Notes: generated from the letters alone by a model not told the origin. A stretch of 64,000 nt of DNA from Thauera sp. (GCA_017302295.1 JAFLDS010000015.1:25496-89495), one strand, 5' to 3'; counted from the stretch's first letter, positions 19,185 to 28,858 are shown. Translations and numbers: made by a program.

Positions 19185-20429
19185 ATGAAGCGCGTTGATG
19201 ATTTCCGCCTGCGGTTCGGTACCAAGGAACTGGTTCCGATCATGGTGGGCGGCATGGGGGTCGATATCTCGACGGCCGAACTGTCGCTCGAGGCGGCGCG
19301 CCTGGGCGGCATCGGGCACATCTCGGATGCGATGCTCCCGACCGTTTCCGACCGGCGTTACAACACCAAGTACGTCAAGAACAAGCTCAAGCAGTACAAG
19401 TTCAACGTCGAAAACTCCGACAAGTCGGTGGTGCAGTTCGACCTCGGCCTTGTCGCCGAAGCCACCGCCACCCATGTGCGGCGCACCATGGAGGCCAAGC
19501 GAGGCGACGGGCTGATCTTCATCAACTGCATGGAAAAGCTGACCATGAACAGCCCGAAGGAGACCCTTCGGGCGCGCATGCTCGCCGCCATGGACAACGG
19601 CATCGACGGCATCACGCTCGCCGCCGGCCTGCACCTGGGTTCGTTCGCGCTGATGCAGGATCACCCGCGCTTCCGCGACGTCAAGCTCGGAATCATCGTC
19701 TCCTCGCTGCGCGCGCTGCAACTCTTCCTGAAGAAGAATAGCCGCACCGGCCGTCTTCCCGACTACGTCGTGGTCGAAGGTCCGCTGGCCGGCGGCCATC
19801 TCGGCTTCGGCATGGACTGGGCGCAATACGACCTCGCCACCATCACGATCGAGATCCGCGACTGGCTGAAGGCCGAGCAACTCGACATCCCGCTGATCCC
19901 GGCGGGCGGCATCTTCACCGGCACCGACGCGGTGAATTTCCTCGAACTCGGCGCCGCCGCGGTGCAGGTTGCGACGCGCTTCACCGTCACCCGCGAGTGC
20001 GGCCTGCCCGAGGACGTGCAGCAGCACTACTTCAAGGCCAGCGAGGAAGACATCGAAGTCAACGGCATCTCGCCCACCGGCTATCCGATGCGCATGCTCA
20101 AGAGCAGCCCGGCGATCGGCAGCGGCATCCGCCCCAATTGCGAAGCCTACGGTTACCTCCTCGACTCGAGCGGCAACTGCCAGTACATCGAGGCCTACAA
20201 CCGCGAAGTCGCCGCACACCCCGATGCGAAGAAGATCAAGGTGTGGGACAAGACCTGTCTGTGCACCCACATGCGCAACTTCGACTGCTGGACCTGCGGC
20301 CACTACACCTACCGGCTGAAGGACACCTCGCGCCGCAGGGACGACGGCAACTACGAGATCCTGTCGGCCGAGCACGTTTTCCGCGACTACCAGTTCAGCA
20401 CCGACGGCAAGATCGCGCTGCCGGCCTGA
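19185..20429 (+). CDS. NAD(P)H-dependent flavin oxidoreductase, 2-nitropropane dioxygenase-like
   Basis: TIM-barrel FMN enzyme of 414 residues related to nitronate monooxygenases. Matching segments are VPIMVGGMGVDIS at the N-terminus, GLIFINCMEKL, VVVEGPLAGGHLGF and IPLIPAGGIFTGTDAV. The C-terminal part carries a cysteine group, CLC then CWTC, not part of the standard family core, which could bind metal or an iron-sulfur cluster. ATG 19185 (MKRVDDFRLRFGTKELV) is preferred; ATG 19152 is in frame and possible. The true substrate cannot be read from the sequence. Confidence 0.8.
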   Translation: MKRVDDFRLRFGTKELVPIMVGGMGVDISTAELSLEAARLGGIGHISDAMLPTVSDRRYNTKYVKNKLKQYKFNVENSDKSVVQFDLGLVAEATATHVRRTMEAKRGDGLIFINCMEKLTMNSPKETLRARMLAAMDNGIDGITLAAGLHLGSFALMQDHPRFRDVKLGIIVSSLRALQLFLKKNSRTGRLPDYVVVEGPLAGGHLGFGMDWAQYDLATITIEIRDWLKAEQLDIPLIPAGGIFTGTDAVNFLELGAAAVQVATRFTVTRECGLPEDVQQHYFKASEEDIEVNGISPTGYPMRMLKSSPAIGSGIRPNCEAYGYLLDSSGNCQYIEAYNREVAAHPDAKKIKVWDKTCLCTHMRNFDCWTCGHYTYRLKDTSRRRDDGNYEILSAEHVFRDYQFSTDGKIALPA

Positions 20430-20476
20430 CCCACGGCCGGGTGCAGCGCGATCGGGCATCGACGATGGAGAATGCG

Positions 20477-20743
20477 ATGCGTGCGACAACGACGTTCAGG
20501 GCTCCGGTCTGCTCCGCCCTCTCGGTAATCGGCCTGTGCGCCGGCCTGGGGCTTGCCTTGGGCTGGATCGCTGGCCCCGCCCCGGCCCATGCACAGCCGA
20601 GCCCGACGCCGCCCGAATGCGTGTGCTCCCAGGGCACCAACCTCGGCACAGCCAGCGCGCCGGTGATCATCCGGCACTGCCAGTGCGGCATCCTGAGCTG
20701 CGCGATCGTGGTGAGTTCCGGTCAGTTGCAGTGCACCAAATAG
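20477..20743 (+). CDS. Small exported cysteine-rich protein
   Basis: Product of 88 residues with a signal peptide (hydrophobic stretch ending AGPAPAHA) and a mature part of about 50 residues holding six cysteines (CVC, CQCGILSC and a final QC). It is not recognised. The start at 20477 is preferred because GGAG lies six bases before it; an in-frame ATG at 20465 is an alternative. The gene lies between the flavin oxidoreductase and the RND pair, and its 3' end may overlap the start of the membrane-fusion gene. The cysteines could form disulfides or bind metal. Confidence 0.6.
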   Translation: MRATTTFRAPVCSALSVIGLCAGLGLALGWIAGPAPAHAQPSPTPPECVCSQGTNLGTASAPVIIRHCQCGILSCAIVVSSGQLQCTK

Positions 20744-21912
20744 CACGGCCGGCCCGCGCGGGCCGGCCACCGTACGTCGCCCTCAGCGTGACGGTGTGTG
20801 CAGCGCTCGCCTTGATCCATGGGGTCGGCACGGCAGCTGCCGCGGCACAGGCAGACGGTGCCGCAAACCCGCCGGTGCCGACGGCCAAACCTGCGCTGAC
20901 GGTGTCGGTGGTGCAGCCGCAGCGCGCGGACTGGCCGCACACGCTCGTTGCCACCGGCAACGTCGCCGCCTGGCAGGAAGCCAGCATCAGCGCCGAGATC
21001 AGCAACTTCCGCGTGGTGGAGGTCGCGGCCGACGTCGGTGATCGCGTGCGCAAGGGGCAGGTGCTCGCGCGCATCGCTGACGACACCCTGCTTGCCGAAC
21101 TGGCGCAAGCAAACGCTGCCGTCGCCGAGGCCGAAGCGGCGCTCGCCGAAGCGCGCGCCAACGCCGAGCGCGCGCGGCAGTTGCAGGGCAGCGGCGCATT
21201 CAGCGAACAGCAGATCCGCCAGTACCTCAGCGCCGAGCAGGCGGCCCTCGCCCGCCTCGCCGCCGGCCGCGCGCGCGTCCAGGCCGATCGCGTGCGCCTG
21301 GCCAACACCCGCATCCTCGCGCCGGACGACGGCATCGTCTCGGCGCGCAGCGCCACTGTCGGCTCGCTCGCGCAGTCCGGCGAGGAGCTGTTCCGCCTCA
21401 TTCGCCGCGGCCGCCTCGAATGGCGCGCCGAGGTGCCCGAGACCGCACTCGGCCGCATCGCCGCCGGCAGCGCCGCAAACGTGTTTGCAGCCGACGGCAC
21501 GGCGGCACGAGGCCGCGTGCGCGTCGTGGCTCCCACCGTCGACCCGAAGACGCGCAACGGCCTCGTGTACGTCGACCTGGCGCCCGGCACCAACGCCAAC
21601 GCCCTGCGCGCCGGCATGTTCGCGCGCGGCGAGTTCGAGCTCGGCCGCGCCGAGGCGCTGACACTGCCGCAATCGGCGGTGCTGCTGCGCGACGGCTTCG
21701 CCTACGTGTTCCGCGTGCAAGCCGCCGGCACCACGGCACCGGCGCGCGTCGTGCAGACGAAGGTGAGCACGGGCCGGCGTCTCGGCGATCGCATCGAGAT
21801 CAGCGGCGGCCTCACCGCAGATGTCGCCGTGGTGGCGACCGGCGTGGGTTTTCTGACCGACGGCGACATCGTGCGCGTCGTCGAGACGCCAGCCGGAGCC
21901 GCCGCGCGATGA
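20731..21912 (+). CDS. RND efflux periplasmic adaptor (membrane fusion protein)
   Basis: HlyD/AcrA-type adaptor of about 393 residues linking the RND pump to an outer-membrane channel. It shows a lipoyl/barrel-sandwich half (VAAWQEASISAEISNFRVVE), an Ala/Glu-rich coiled hairpin (about residues 120-185), then the second half (NTRILAPDDGIVSARSATVG) and a beta-barrel. There is no ATG in a suitable place. GTG 20731 is proposed because it gives an Arg-rich n-region before the hydrophobic signal segment; GTG 20788 is the alternative and would leave a signal peptide without positive charge. The stop overlaps the pump start (ATGA). Confidence 0.88.
   Translation: MHQIARPARAGRPPYVALSVTVCAALALIHGVGTAAAAAQADGAANPPVPTAKPALTVSVVQPQRADWPHTLVATGNVAAWQEASISAEISNFRVVEVAADVGDRVRKGQVLARIADDTLLAELAQANAAVAEAEAALAEARANAERARQLQGSGAFSEQQIRQYLSAEQAALARLAAGRARVQADRVRLANTRILAPDDGIVSARSATVGSLAQSGEELFRLIRRGRLEWRAEVPETALGRIAAGSAANVFAADGTAARGRVRVVAPTVDPKTRNGLVYVDLAPGTNANALRAGMFARGEFELGRAEALTLPQSAVLLRDGFAYVFRVQAAGTTAPARVVQTKVSTGRRLGDRIEISGGLTADVAVVATGVGFLTDGDIVRVVETPAGAAAR
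20747..20768. repeat. 22-base perfect GC palindrome
   Basis: Bases 20747-20768 are a perfect palindrome made only of G and C (centre CGC/GCG). It lies three bases after the stop of the small exported protein. It could fold as a hairpin attenuating read-through into the efflux genes, or simply encode RPARAGRP if the membrane-fusion protein starts upstream of it. No T-tract follows. Confidence 0.5.
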
Positions 21913-24900
21913 ATCTGTCGGCGTGGTCGATCCGGAACCCGATCCCGTCGATCCTGCTCTTCCTGCTCCTCACGCTGCTGGGCCTCTTCGGCTTCGGGGC
22001 GATGAAGATCCAGCAGTTTCCCGACATCGACCTGCCAACGGTGACGGTATCGGCCGCGCTGCCCGGCGCGGCCCCGGCCCAGCTCGAGACCGAAGTGGCG
22101 CGCAAGCTCGAGAACACCATCGCCACGGTGCAGGGTGTCAAACACATCTACACCAAGGTGCAGGACGGCCTGGCGACGGTCACCACCGAATTTCGCCTCG
22201 AGAAGCCCACCCAGGAAGCGGTCGACGACGTACGCGACGCCGTCTCGCGCATCCGCTCCGACTTGCCGGGCGACCTGCGCGACCCGGTCGTGTCGCGCAT
22301 CAGTGTCAGCGGCGCGCCGATCCTGACCTACACCGTCGCCTCCAGCCGGCTCGACGACGAGGCGCTGTCCTGGTTCGTCGACAACACTGTCACCAAGCGC
22401 ATGCTGAGCGTGCCCGGCGTCGGTGCGGTGGCCCGCGTCGGCGGCGTGAGCCGCGAGCTCCTCGTCGAGCTCGATCCGAACCGCCTGCTCGCCCTGCAGG
22501 CGAGCGCGGCCGACGTGTCGCGCCAGTTGCGCCGGATCCAGCAGGAAGCGGCCGGCGGGCGCGCCGACGTGGGCGGCATCGAGCAGTCGGTGCGCACGAT
22601 CGCCACCGTGCGCTCGGCCGAAGAGCTCGCCGCGATGGACATCACCCTGTCCGACGGTCGCCGTGTGCGCCTCGATCAACTGGCCACGGTGAGCGACACG
22701 GTGGCCGAACGTCGCTCGGCCGCCCTGCTCGATGGCGAGCCAGTCGTCGGTTTCGAGATCACGCGCAGCCGCGGCGCGGGCGAAGTGGAGGTGGCCGAAG
22801 GCGTGCGCGCCGCGCTCGTCCGGCTGCAGGCCGACCATCCCGACATCGCCATTACCGAGGCCTTCAACTTCGTCGATCCGGTACAGGAAAACTTCGACGG
22901 CTCGATGTCGCTGCTGCTCGAAGGCGCGATCCTCGCCGTGCTCGTGGTCTGGCTGTTCCTGCGCGACGGGCGCGCCACCTTCGTATCGGCCACCGCGCTG
23001 CCGCTGTCCATCCTGCCCGCCTTCGCCGCGATGTGGCTGATGGGCTTCACGCTCAACGTCGTCACGCTGCTGTCGCTGTCGCTGGTGGTCGGCATCCTGG
23101 TCGACGACGCGATCGTCGAGATCGAGAACATCATGCGCCACCTGCGCATGGGCAAGACGCCTTACCAGGCGGCGATGGAGGCCGCCGACGAGATCGGCCT
23201 GGCCGTGATCGCCACCACCTTCACCCTGATCGCCGTGTTCCTGCCCACCGCCTTCATGAGCGGCGTCGCGGGCAAGTTCTTCGTGCAGTTCGGCTGGACC
23301 GCCGCGATCGCGGTGTTCTTCTCGCTCGTCGTCGCCCGCCTGCTGACGCCGATGATGGCCGCCTACCTGCTCAAGCCGCCGCGCAAGGCGCACCACGAGC
23401 CGGGCTGGCTGAGGCGCTACCAGGACTGGGCGGCGTGGTGCCTGAAGCACCGCTTCCTCACCATGCTCGCCGCAGCCGGCTTCTTCGTCGGCTCGTTCGC
23501 CCTCGTTCCGCTGCTGCCTGCGGGTTTCATTCCGCCGGACGATCTCTCGCAGACCCAGGTCTATCTGTCTTTGCCGCCCGGCGCGACGCTGGAAGAGAGC
23601 CTCGCCACCGCCGAGGCGGCGCGCGCGATCGTCCGGCGCAATCCCCACGTCCGTCTGGTCTATACCGCCATCGGCGGCGGCGCCGCCGGCTCCGACCCCT
23701 TCATGCCGCGCGGCGCCGCCGAGGTGCGCAAGGCCACGCTGACGATCAACCTCACCCCGCGCAGCGAACGCGGCGGCGTGCGCAAGCAGGACGTCGAGAA
23801 CGAACTGCGCGAGGCGCTCGCCGCATTGCCCGGCGTACGGGTGAAAGTCGGTTTCGGCGGCTCGAACGAGAAGTACGTGCTCGTTCTGGCCAGCGAGAAT
23901 GGCGAAGCGCTGGCGGCCCATGCCCGCCAGGTCGAGCGCGAACTGCGCACCCTGCCCGGCATCGGCAACATCACCAACACCGCCAGCCTGGTGCGCCCCG
24001 AGCTCGTGGTGCGCCCGGACTTCGCCCGCGCCGCCGACCTCGGCGTGACCGCTGCGGCCATCGGCGACACCCTGCGCATCGCCACCGCCGGCGACTACGA
24101 CCAGAACCTGCCCAAGCTCAACCTCACCCAGCGCCAGGTGCCGATCGTCATCAAGCTGCCGCCTGCGGCGCGCCAGGACCTGGCCCTGCTGGAAGCGCTG
24201 ACGGTGCCGGGCACGCACGGGCCGGTGCGCCTGGGCAACGTTGCCACGCTGGCGATCGACAGCGGTCCGGCCGAGATCGACCGCTACGACCGCCTGCGCA
24301 ACGTCAATTTCGACATCGAACTCAACCAGCAGCCTCTCGGCGAGGTAGAGAAGCAGGTGCTCGCGCTGCCCAGCCTGCAGAACCTGCCGCCGGGCGTGAT
24401 CCGCAGCACCGTCGGCGACGCGGAGGCGATGAACGAACTTTTCGCCAGCTTCGGTCTGGCGATGCTGACCGGCGTGCTTTGCATCTACATCGTGCTGGTG
24501 CTGCTGTTCCGCGACTTCGTGCAGCCCGCCACCATCCTCGCCGCGCTGGTGCTGTCGGTGCCGGGCGCCTTCCTCGCACTGTTCGTCACCCGGTCGGCGC
24601 TGTCGATGCCGTCGATGATCGGTCTCATCATGCTGATGGGCATCGCCACGAAGAACTCCATCCTGCTCGTCGACTACGTCGTGCTGGCACGGCGCGAACA
24701 TCACCTCGATCGCTGGAATGCGCTGCTCGACGCCTGCCGCAAGCGCGCGCGGCCGATCGTGATGACCACGGTGGCGATGGGCGCGGGCATGCTGCCGATC
24801 GCGATCGGCCTGGGCACCGACCCGAGCTTTCGCGCACCGATGGCGATCGTCGTGATCGGCGGCCTGATCACCTCGACCTTCCTCAGCCTGCTGGTGATAC

Positions 24901-25004
24901 CGGTGGTGTTCACCTATGTGGATGACGCCATCGAAGGGCTGCGCAGGCTTGTGCGTCGCGCCCCCAGCGCGCCAGCCGACCCGGCCCCGCCCTCAGCGCG
25001 CTGA
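21909..25004 (+). CDS. RND-family inner-membrane efflux pump
   Basis: Proton-driven transporter of 1031 residues, full RND length with twelve predicted spans and two periplasmic loops. The transmembrane proton relay is visible as GILVDDAIVEIEN (Asp pair, TM4) and MGIATKNSILLVDY (Lys, TM10). The overall pattern (start MNLSAWSIRNPIPSILLFLLL) resembles multidrug (HAE1-type) members rather than heavy-metal pumps. It is translationally coupled to the adaptor upstream. No outer-membrane factor gene is adjacent, so a shared TolC-like protein is presumably used. The last 12 bases overlap the convergent EamA gene. Confidence 0.93.
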   Translation: MNLSAWSIRNPIPSILLFLLLTLLGLFGFGAMKIQQFPDIDLPTVTVSAALPGAAPAQLETEVARKLENTIATVQGVKHIYTKVQDGLATVTTEFRLEKPTQEAVDDVRDAVSRIRSDLPGDLRDPVVSRISVSGAPILTYTVASSRLDDEALSWFVDNTVTKRMLSVPGVGAVARVGGVSRELLVELDPNRLLALQASAADVSRQLRRIQQEAAGGRADVGGIEQSVRTIATVRSAEELAAMDITLSDGRRVRLDQLATVSDTVAERRSAALLDGEPVVGFEITRSRGAGEVEVAEGVRAALVRLQADHPDIAITEAFNFVDPVQENFDGSMSLLLEGAILAVLVVWLFLRDGRATFVSATALPLSILPAFAAMWLMGFTLNVVTLLSLSLVVGILVDDAIVEIENIMRHLRMGKTPYQAAMEAADEIGLAVIATTFTLIAVFLPTAFMSGVAGKFFVQFGWTAAIAVFFSLVVARLLTPMMAAYLLKPPRKAHHEPGWLRRYQDWAAWCLKHRFLTMLAAAGFFVGSFALVPLLPAGFIPPDDLSQTQVYLSLPPGATLEESLATAEAARAIVRRNPHVRLVYTAIGGGAAGSDPFMPRGAAEVRKATLTINLTPRSERGGVRKQDVENELREALAALPGVRVKVGFGGSNEKYVLVLASENGEALAAHARQVERELRTLPGIGNITNTASLVRPELVVRPDFARAADLGVTAAAIGDTLRIATAGDYDQNLPKLNLTQRQVPIVIKLPPAARQDLALLEALTVPGTHGPVRLGNVATLAIDSGPAEIDRYDRLRNVNFDIELNQQPLGEVEKQVLALPSLQNLPPGVIRSTVGDAEAMNELFASFGLAMLTGVLCIYIVLVLLFRDFVQPATILAALVLSVPGAFLALFVTRSALSMPSMIGLIMLMGIATKNSILLVDYVVLARREHHLDRWNALLDACRKRARPIVMTTVAMGAGMLPIAIGLGTDPSFRAPMAIVVIGGLITSTFLSLLVIPVVFTYVDDAIEGLRRLVRRAPSAPADPAPPSAR

Positions 25005-25892
25005 GCCGCGCCGCAGCACGGCCCACATCGACGCAGCCACGATCAGCGCGCCGCCGGCCCAGGCCTGCACGCCGAAATGCTCGCCCAGCCACAGCATCGC
25101 GAACACCGCGCCGAACAGCGGCTCGGTGCCCGACAGCAACGCGACCCGCGTCGGCGAGCTGTGATTGAGCGCCCAGTTGCTGGCAAAGAAGGCGAACACC
25201 GTGCAGCCGAGCACCAGGTAGGCCGTCGCATACCAGAAGGTGGGGTCGGTCGGCAGTGGCGGCAACCCGTTCGGCGTCACGAGCGCCAGCATGAGGCAGC
25301 CAAAGCCGACCACGCCGCACTGCACTGCTGTCAGTGCCAGCGCCGGGGCCGGTCGCTGCCACATCAGGCGGCTGGTCACGCAGACGATGATCGCGCGCAG
25401 CACCGCCGCGGCCAGCATCAGCCAGTCGCCGAAGCCGAGCTGCGCATCCGGTCCGCCGCCGAGCAAGGCCGCGCCGAGCAGCGACACCGAGGCGCACACC
25501 AGCGCCGTGCCGCCGGGCTTGCGGCGCAGCAGCCACCACTCGGCGAACGGCGTGAGCACGATGCACAGGCTGATCAGGAAGGCCGCATTGGCCGCCTTGG
25601 TGTGGGCCACGCCATAGGTTTCGCACAGCATGATGGCGAGCAGCAGCGCGCCCAGCGGCAGGCCCCCGCCGATCGCGTTCCTGCGTTCCAGCGTCTTCGC
25701 CGTCCACAGCACCGGCAACAGCAGCACGAAGGTCAGGATGAAGCGCACCGCGAGAAAACCCAGCACCGGATAGAAGCTCAGTGCCTGCTTCGACACCCCG
25801 TAACTGGTTCCCCACACCAGCGCGACCAGCAGCATCAGCACATCGGAAAGACTGAACACGGGCGCGGGATGAACAGCGGAGGACGGACGCAT
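24993..25892 (-). CDS. EamA/DMT-family transporter
   Basis: Ten-span inner-membrane protein of 299 residues of the drug/metabolite transporter superfamily. Two EamA halves can be seen (LVALVWGTSYGVSKQAL at the start, and PLFGAVFAMLWLGEHFGVQAW at the end). Members export metabolites or amino acids; the substrate is not predictable. It is convergent with the RND pump. Confidence 0.85.
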   Translation of the reverse strand: MRPSSAVHPAPVFSLSDVLMLLVALVWGTSYGVSKQALSFYPVLGFLAVRFILTFVLLLPVLWTAKTLERRNAIGGGLPLGALLLAIMLCETYGVAHTKAANAAFLISLCIVLTPFAEWWLLRRKPGGTALVCASVSLLGAALLGGGPDAQLGFGDWLMLAAAVLRAIIVCVTSRLMWQRPAPALALTAVQCGVVGFGCLMLALVTPNGLPPLPTDPTFWYATAYLVLGCTVFAFFASNWALNHSSPTRVALLSGTEPLFGAVFAMLWLGEHFGVQAWAGGALIVAASMWAVLRRGSAR

Positions 25893-26110
25893 CGAGATGA
25901 AGACGGACGGCTGGTGAAGGCGCGATTATCCGGCGGCGCGGCCACGCATGCACGAGCTTCCGCCAAGGCGCGGTAAACTGTCGCGCGTATTTACCAGATC
26001 CTCGCTGCGGGCTCTCGCGGGCTGCAGCGGCATGGATCGCCCCCATTCATGCGAACACGTCGCGCCTTGCCGGCGCGCCGAGTCCGCCACCGCACCCGAT
26101 GGAGCCCCTC

Positions 26111-26548
26111 ATGAGCCTGCTGTCTCAACTCAAGAAAGATGCCCTTCTCGCCCGCAAGTCCGCCTCGGGCCTGCGCGTCACGCTGCTCACCACGCTGATC
26201 GCCGAAGCGGAGATGGTCGGTAAGAACGCAGGCAATCGTGAAAGCACCGACGACGAGGTGCAGGGCACGATTCGCAAGTTCCTCAAGAATAACCAGGAAG
26301 CGCTCGCCGTCATCAAGGACGAAGAGCGCCGCGCGACCCTCATGGACGAATCCGCCATCCTCACCGAGTACCTGCCGCCGATGGCGACCGAGGCCGATGT
26401 GAAGGCCCTCATCGCCGAGACGGTCGCGGGGCTCGCCGATCGCAGCCCGAAGTCGATGGGTGCCGTCATGGCGGCGCTGAAGGCGAAGTTCGGCACCAGC
26501 TTCGACGCCAAGCAAGCCAACGCCTGGGTGCGCGAAGCGCTGAGCTGA
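26111..26548 (+). CDS. GatB/YqeY domain protein
   Basis: Helical protein of 145 residues of the YqeY family, related to the tail domain of the GatB amidotransferase subunit. Typical segments are LRVTLLTTLIAEAEM, ESAILTEYLPPMA and KSMGAVMAALKAKF. It is proposed to be tRNA-related, but its role is unproven. Start at 26111 with GGAG upstream. In many proteobacteria this gene sits between rpsU and dnaG; here it stands alone before an MFS gene. Confidence 0.9.
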   Translation: MSLLSQLKKDALLARKSASGLRVTLLTTLIAEAEMVGKNAGNRESTDDEVQGTIRKFLKNNQEALAVIKDEERRATLMDESAILTEYLPPMATEADVKALIAETVAGLADRSPKSMGAVMAALKAKFGTSFDAKQANAWVREALS

Positions 26549-26642
26549 GCGCCACCTCGATCACCTCACTGCGGATGAGGCCTTCGCCCCATCTGTGCCG
26601 CGCGTCTGCAAACCCTTTCCCGGAAGTCCTCCCGGGCCGCCC

Positions 26643-27857
26643 ATGAACGCTCAATCCGTCCGTCCGCTGGCCACCGTCCTGCTGTTCGCGTCCCTCATCG
26701 TGTGCATCTCGATGGGCATCCGGCACACGATGGGGCTGCTCCTCACCCCGATGACGCAGGCGCAGCAATGGAGCCGCGAGGTTTTCTCGCTCGCCATTGC
26801 GGTGCAGAACCTGGCCTGGGGCGCCTGCCAGCCCTTCGCCGGCCTGCTTGCCGACCGCTTCGGCGCGCGCCGCGTGTTGTGGGTGGGCGCCGCGCTCTAT
26901 GCGCTCGGCCTCGCCGGCATGGCCTGGTCGAGCACCGGCACCGGGCTGTCGGCCAGCGCCGGCCTGCTCATCGGCATGGCGCAGAGCGGCACCACCTACA
27001 GCGTGGTGTTCGCAGCGATGGGACGCATCGTGCCGCAGGCGCGCCTGAGCTGGGCGATGGGCGTGGTCGGCGCGGCCGGCTCCTTCGGCCAGTTCCTGAT
27101 GGTGCCGGTGGCTGCCGGGCTGATCGACGGCATGGGCTGGTTCGGCACGCTGCTGGTCTTCGCTGTCGGCGCGCTGCTGATGATCCCGCTCGGCGCGACG
27201 CTGACGCGGGGCCTGACGCCTGCCGCCGCACATGCCGGACAGTCGGCCAAAGCCGCGCTGAGCGAAGCGATGGAAGAGCGCTCGTTCCAGCTGCTGGCGC
27301 TGGGTTTCTTCGTGTGCGGCTTCCAGGTCGTCTTCATCGGCATTCATCTGCCCGCCTACCTGCTCGACCGGGGGCTGTCGGCCAACGTCGGCATGACCGC
27401 GCTGGCGCTGATCGGCCTGTTCAACATCGCCGGCACCTACGGCTACGGCCACCTCGGCAACCGCTACCCCAAGCGCCTGCTGCTGGCCTCGATCTACCTG
27501 CTGCGCAGCATCGCCGTCACCGTGCTGCTGCTGGTGCCGCTGACACCCCTTTCGGTCTATGCCTTCGCTTGTGTGATCGGCCTGCTCTGGCTACCCACCG
27601 TGCCGCTGACCAACGCGATCGTCGGCCACATCTTCGGCATGCGCTACTTCGGCATGTTGTCGGGCTTCGTGTTCTTCAGCCACCAGGTCGGCAGCTTCCT
27701 CGGCGTGTGGCTCGGCGGCAAGCTGTTCGATGCCACCGGCTCCTACGACCTGGTGTGGGGCATCGTCATCGCGCTCGGCATCATCGCTGCACTCGCCAAT
27801 CTCCCGATCGACGAGCGCAGCCTGGCGTCGCGCACCGCGCCGGCCGATACGCGCTGA
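26643..27857 (+). CDS. MFS transporter, monocarboxylate/oxalate-formate type
   Basis: Twelve-span carrier of 404 residues. The loop motif GLLADRFGARRVLWVG after TM2 is the standard MFS signature, and the sequence resembles the monocarboxylate (OFA/MCT-like) branch. Start at ATG 26643, where the membrane part begins. It is convergent with livM; the stops are only 7 bases apart. The substrate is unknown. Confidence 0.87.
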   Translation: MNAQSVRPLATVLLFASLIVCISMGIRHTMGLLLTPMTQAQQWSREVFSLAIAVQNLAWGACQPFAGLLADRFGARRVLWVGAALYALGLAGMAWSSTGTGLSASAGLLIGMAQSGTTYSVVFAAMGRIVPQARLSWAMGVVGAAGSFGQFLMVPVAAGLIDGMGWFGTLLVFAVGALLMIPLGATLTRGLTPAAAHAGQSAKAALSEAMEERSFQLLALGFFVCGFQVVFIGIHLPAYLLDRGLSANVGMTALALIGLFNIAGTYGYGHLGNRYPKRLLLASIYLLRSIAVTVLLLVPLTPLSVYAFACVIGLLWLPTVPLTNAIVGHIFGMRYFGMLSGFVFFSHQVGSFLGVWLGGKLFDATGSYDLVWGIVIALGIIAALANLPIDERSLASRTAPADTR

Positions 27858-27864
27858 ACGGCGG

Positions 27865-28818
27865 TCAATTCACCCCAGACCGCCGGATCAGCGCCTGCAG
27901 TTCGCCGACGATCCCGCGGCGGAACAGCAGCACGCACAGCACGAAGATCACGCCCATGATCACGGTCACCCAGGAGCCGACCTTGTCGGCGAGCTCGCTC
28001 TGCAGCGCGACGATCACGCTGGCGCCGACGAGCGGGCCGAAGATGGTGCCGAGTCCGCCGAGCAGCGTCATCAGCACGACTTCGCCGGACATGTGCCAAT
28101 GCACGTCGGTCAGCGACGCGAGCTGGAACACGAGCGTCTTGGTCGCGCCGGCCATGCCGGCGAGCGACGCAGAGATCACGAAGGCCAGCAGCTTGAACTT
28201 CGCCACGTCGTAGCCCAGCGACACCGCACGCGGTTCATTCTCGCGGATCGCCTTCAGGATCTCGCCGAACGGCGAGTGGATGGCGCGGTGGATGATGAAG
28301 AAGCCGATGCAGAACACCGCGAACACCAGGTAGTACATCGCCAGGTTGTTCGACAGGTCGATCACGCCGAACAGATGACCGCGCGGCACCCCCTGCAGAC
28401 CGTCCTCGCCGCCGGTCGCCTTCCACTGCAGCACGATGAAATACACCATCTGCGACAGCGCCAGCGTGATCATCGCGAAGTAGATGCCGGTGCGACGGAT
28501 CGCGAGCACGCCGAACACCCAGCCCAGCGCCCCCGCTGCCAGCGTGCCGCCCAGGATGCCCAGCTCCGGCGTGACGCCGAGGTCGCGCACCAGCATGCCG
28601 CAGATGTAGCCCGCCGAGCCGAGAAAGGCGGCGTGCCCGAACGAAAGCAGGCCGGCGAACCCGAGCAGCAGATTGAAGGCGCAGGCAAACAGGCCGAAGC
28701 ACAGCATCTTCATCAGGAAGGTCGGGTACATCATGAACGGCGCCACCAGGCCGAGGACGAACAGGCCCGTCATCAGTGCCGGCATCGCCCGGGCGAACAT
28801 CGAATCGTTGTTGGTCAT
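27865..28818 (-). CDS. livM: Branched-chain amino acid/amide ABC permease LivM
   Basis: Second permease of a HAAT-family ABC importer, 317 residues with about nine spans. The segment LLGFAGLLSFGHAAFLGSAGY is the LivM signature and AIRENEPRAVSLGYD is the coupling loop. It is preceded by an AAGGGGA ribosome binding site. Last gene of a five-gene minus-strand set livG-livF-livK-livH-livM. Confidence 0.94.
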   Translation of the reverse strand: MTNNDSMFARAMPALMTGLFVLGLVAPFMMYPTFLMKMLCFGLFACAFNLLLGFAGLLSFGHAAFLGSAGYICGMLVRDLGVTPELGILGGTLAAGALGWVFGVLAIRRTGIYFAMITLALSQMVYFIVLQWKATGGEDGLQGVPRGHLFGVIDLSNNLAMYYLVFAVFCIGFFIIHRAIHSPFGEILKAIRENEPRAVSLGYDVAKFKLLAFVISASLAGMAGATKTLVFQLASLTDVHWHMSGEVVLMTLLGGLGTIFGPLVGASVIVALQSELADKVGSWVTVIMGVIFVLCVLLFRRGIVGELQALIRRSGVN

Positions 28819-28858
28819 GCGCGCATTCCCCTTGCGTCTGTCGTCGCCGTTCCTGCCC

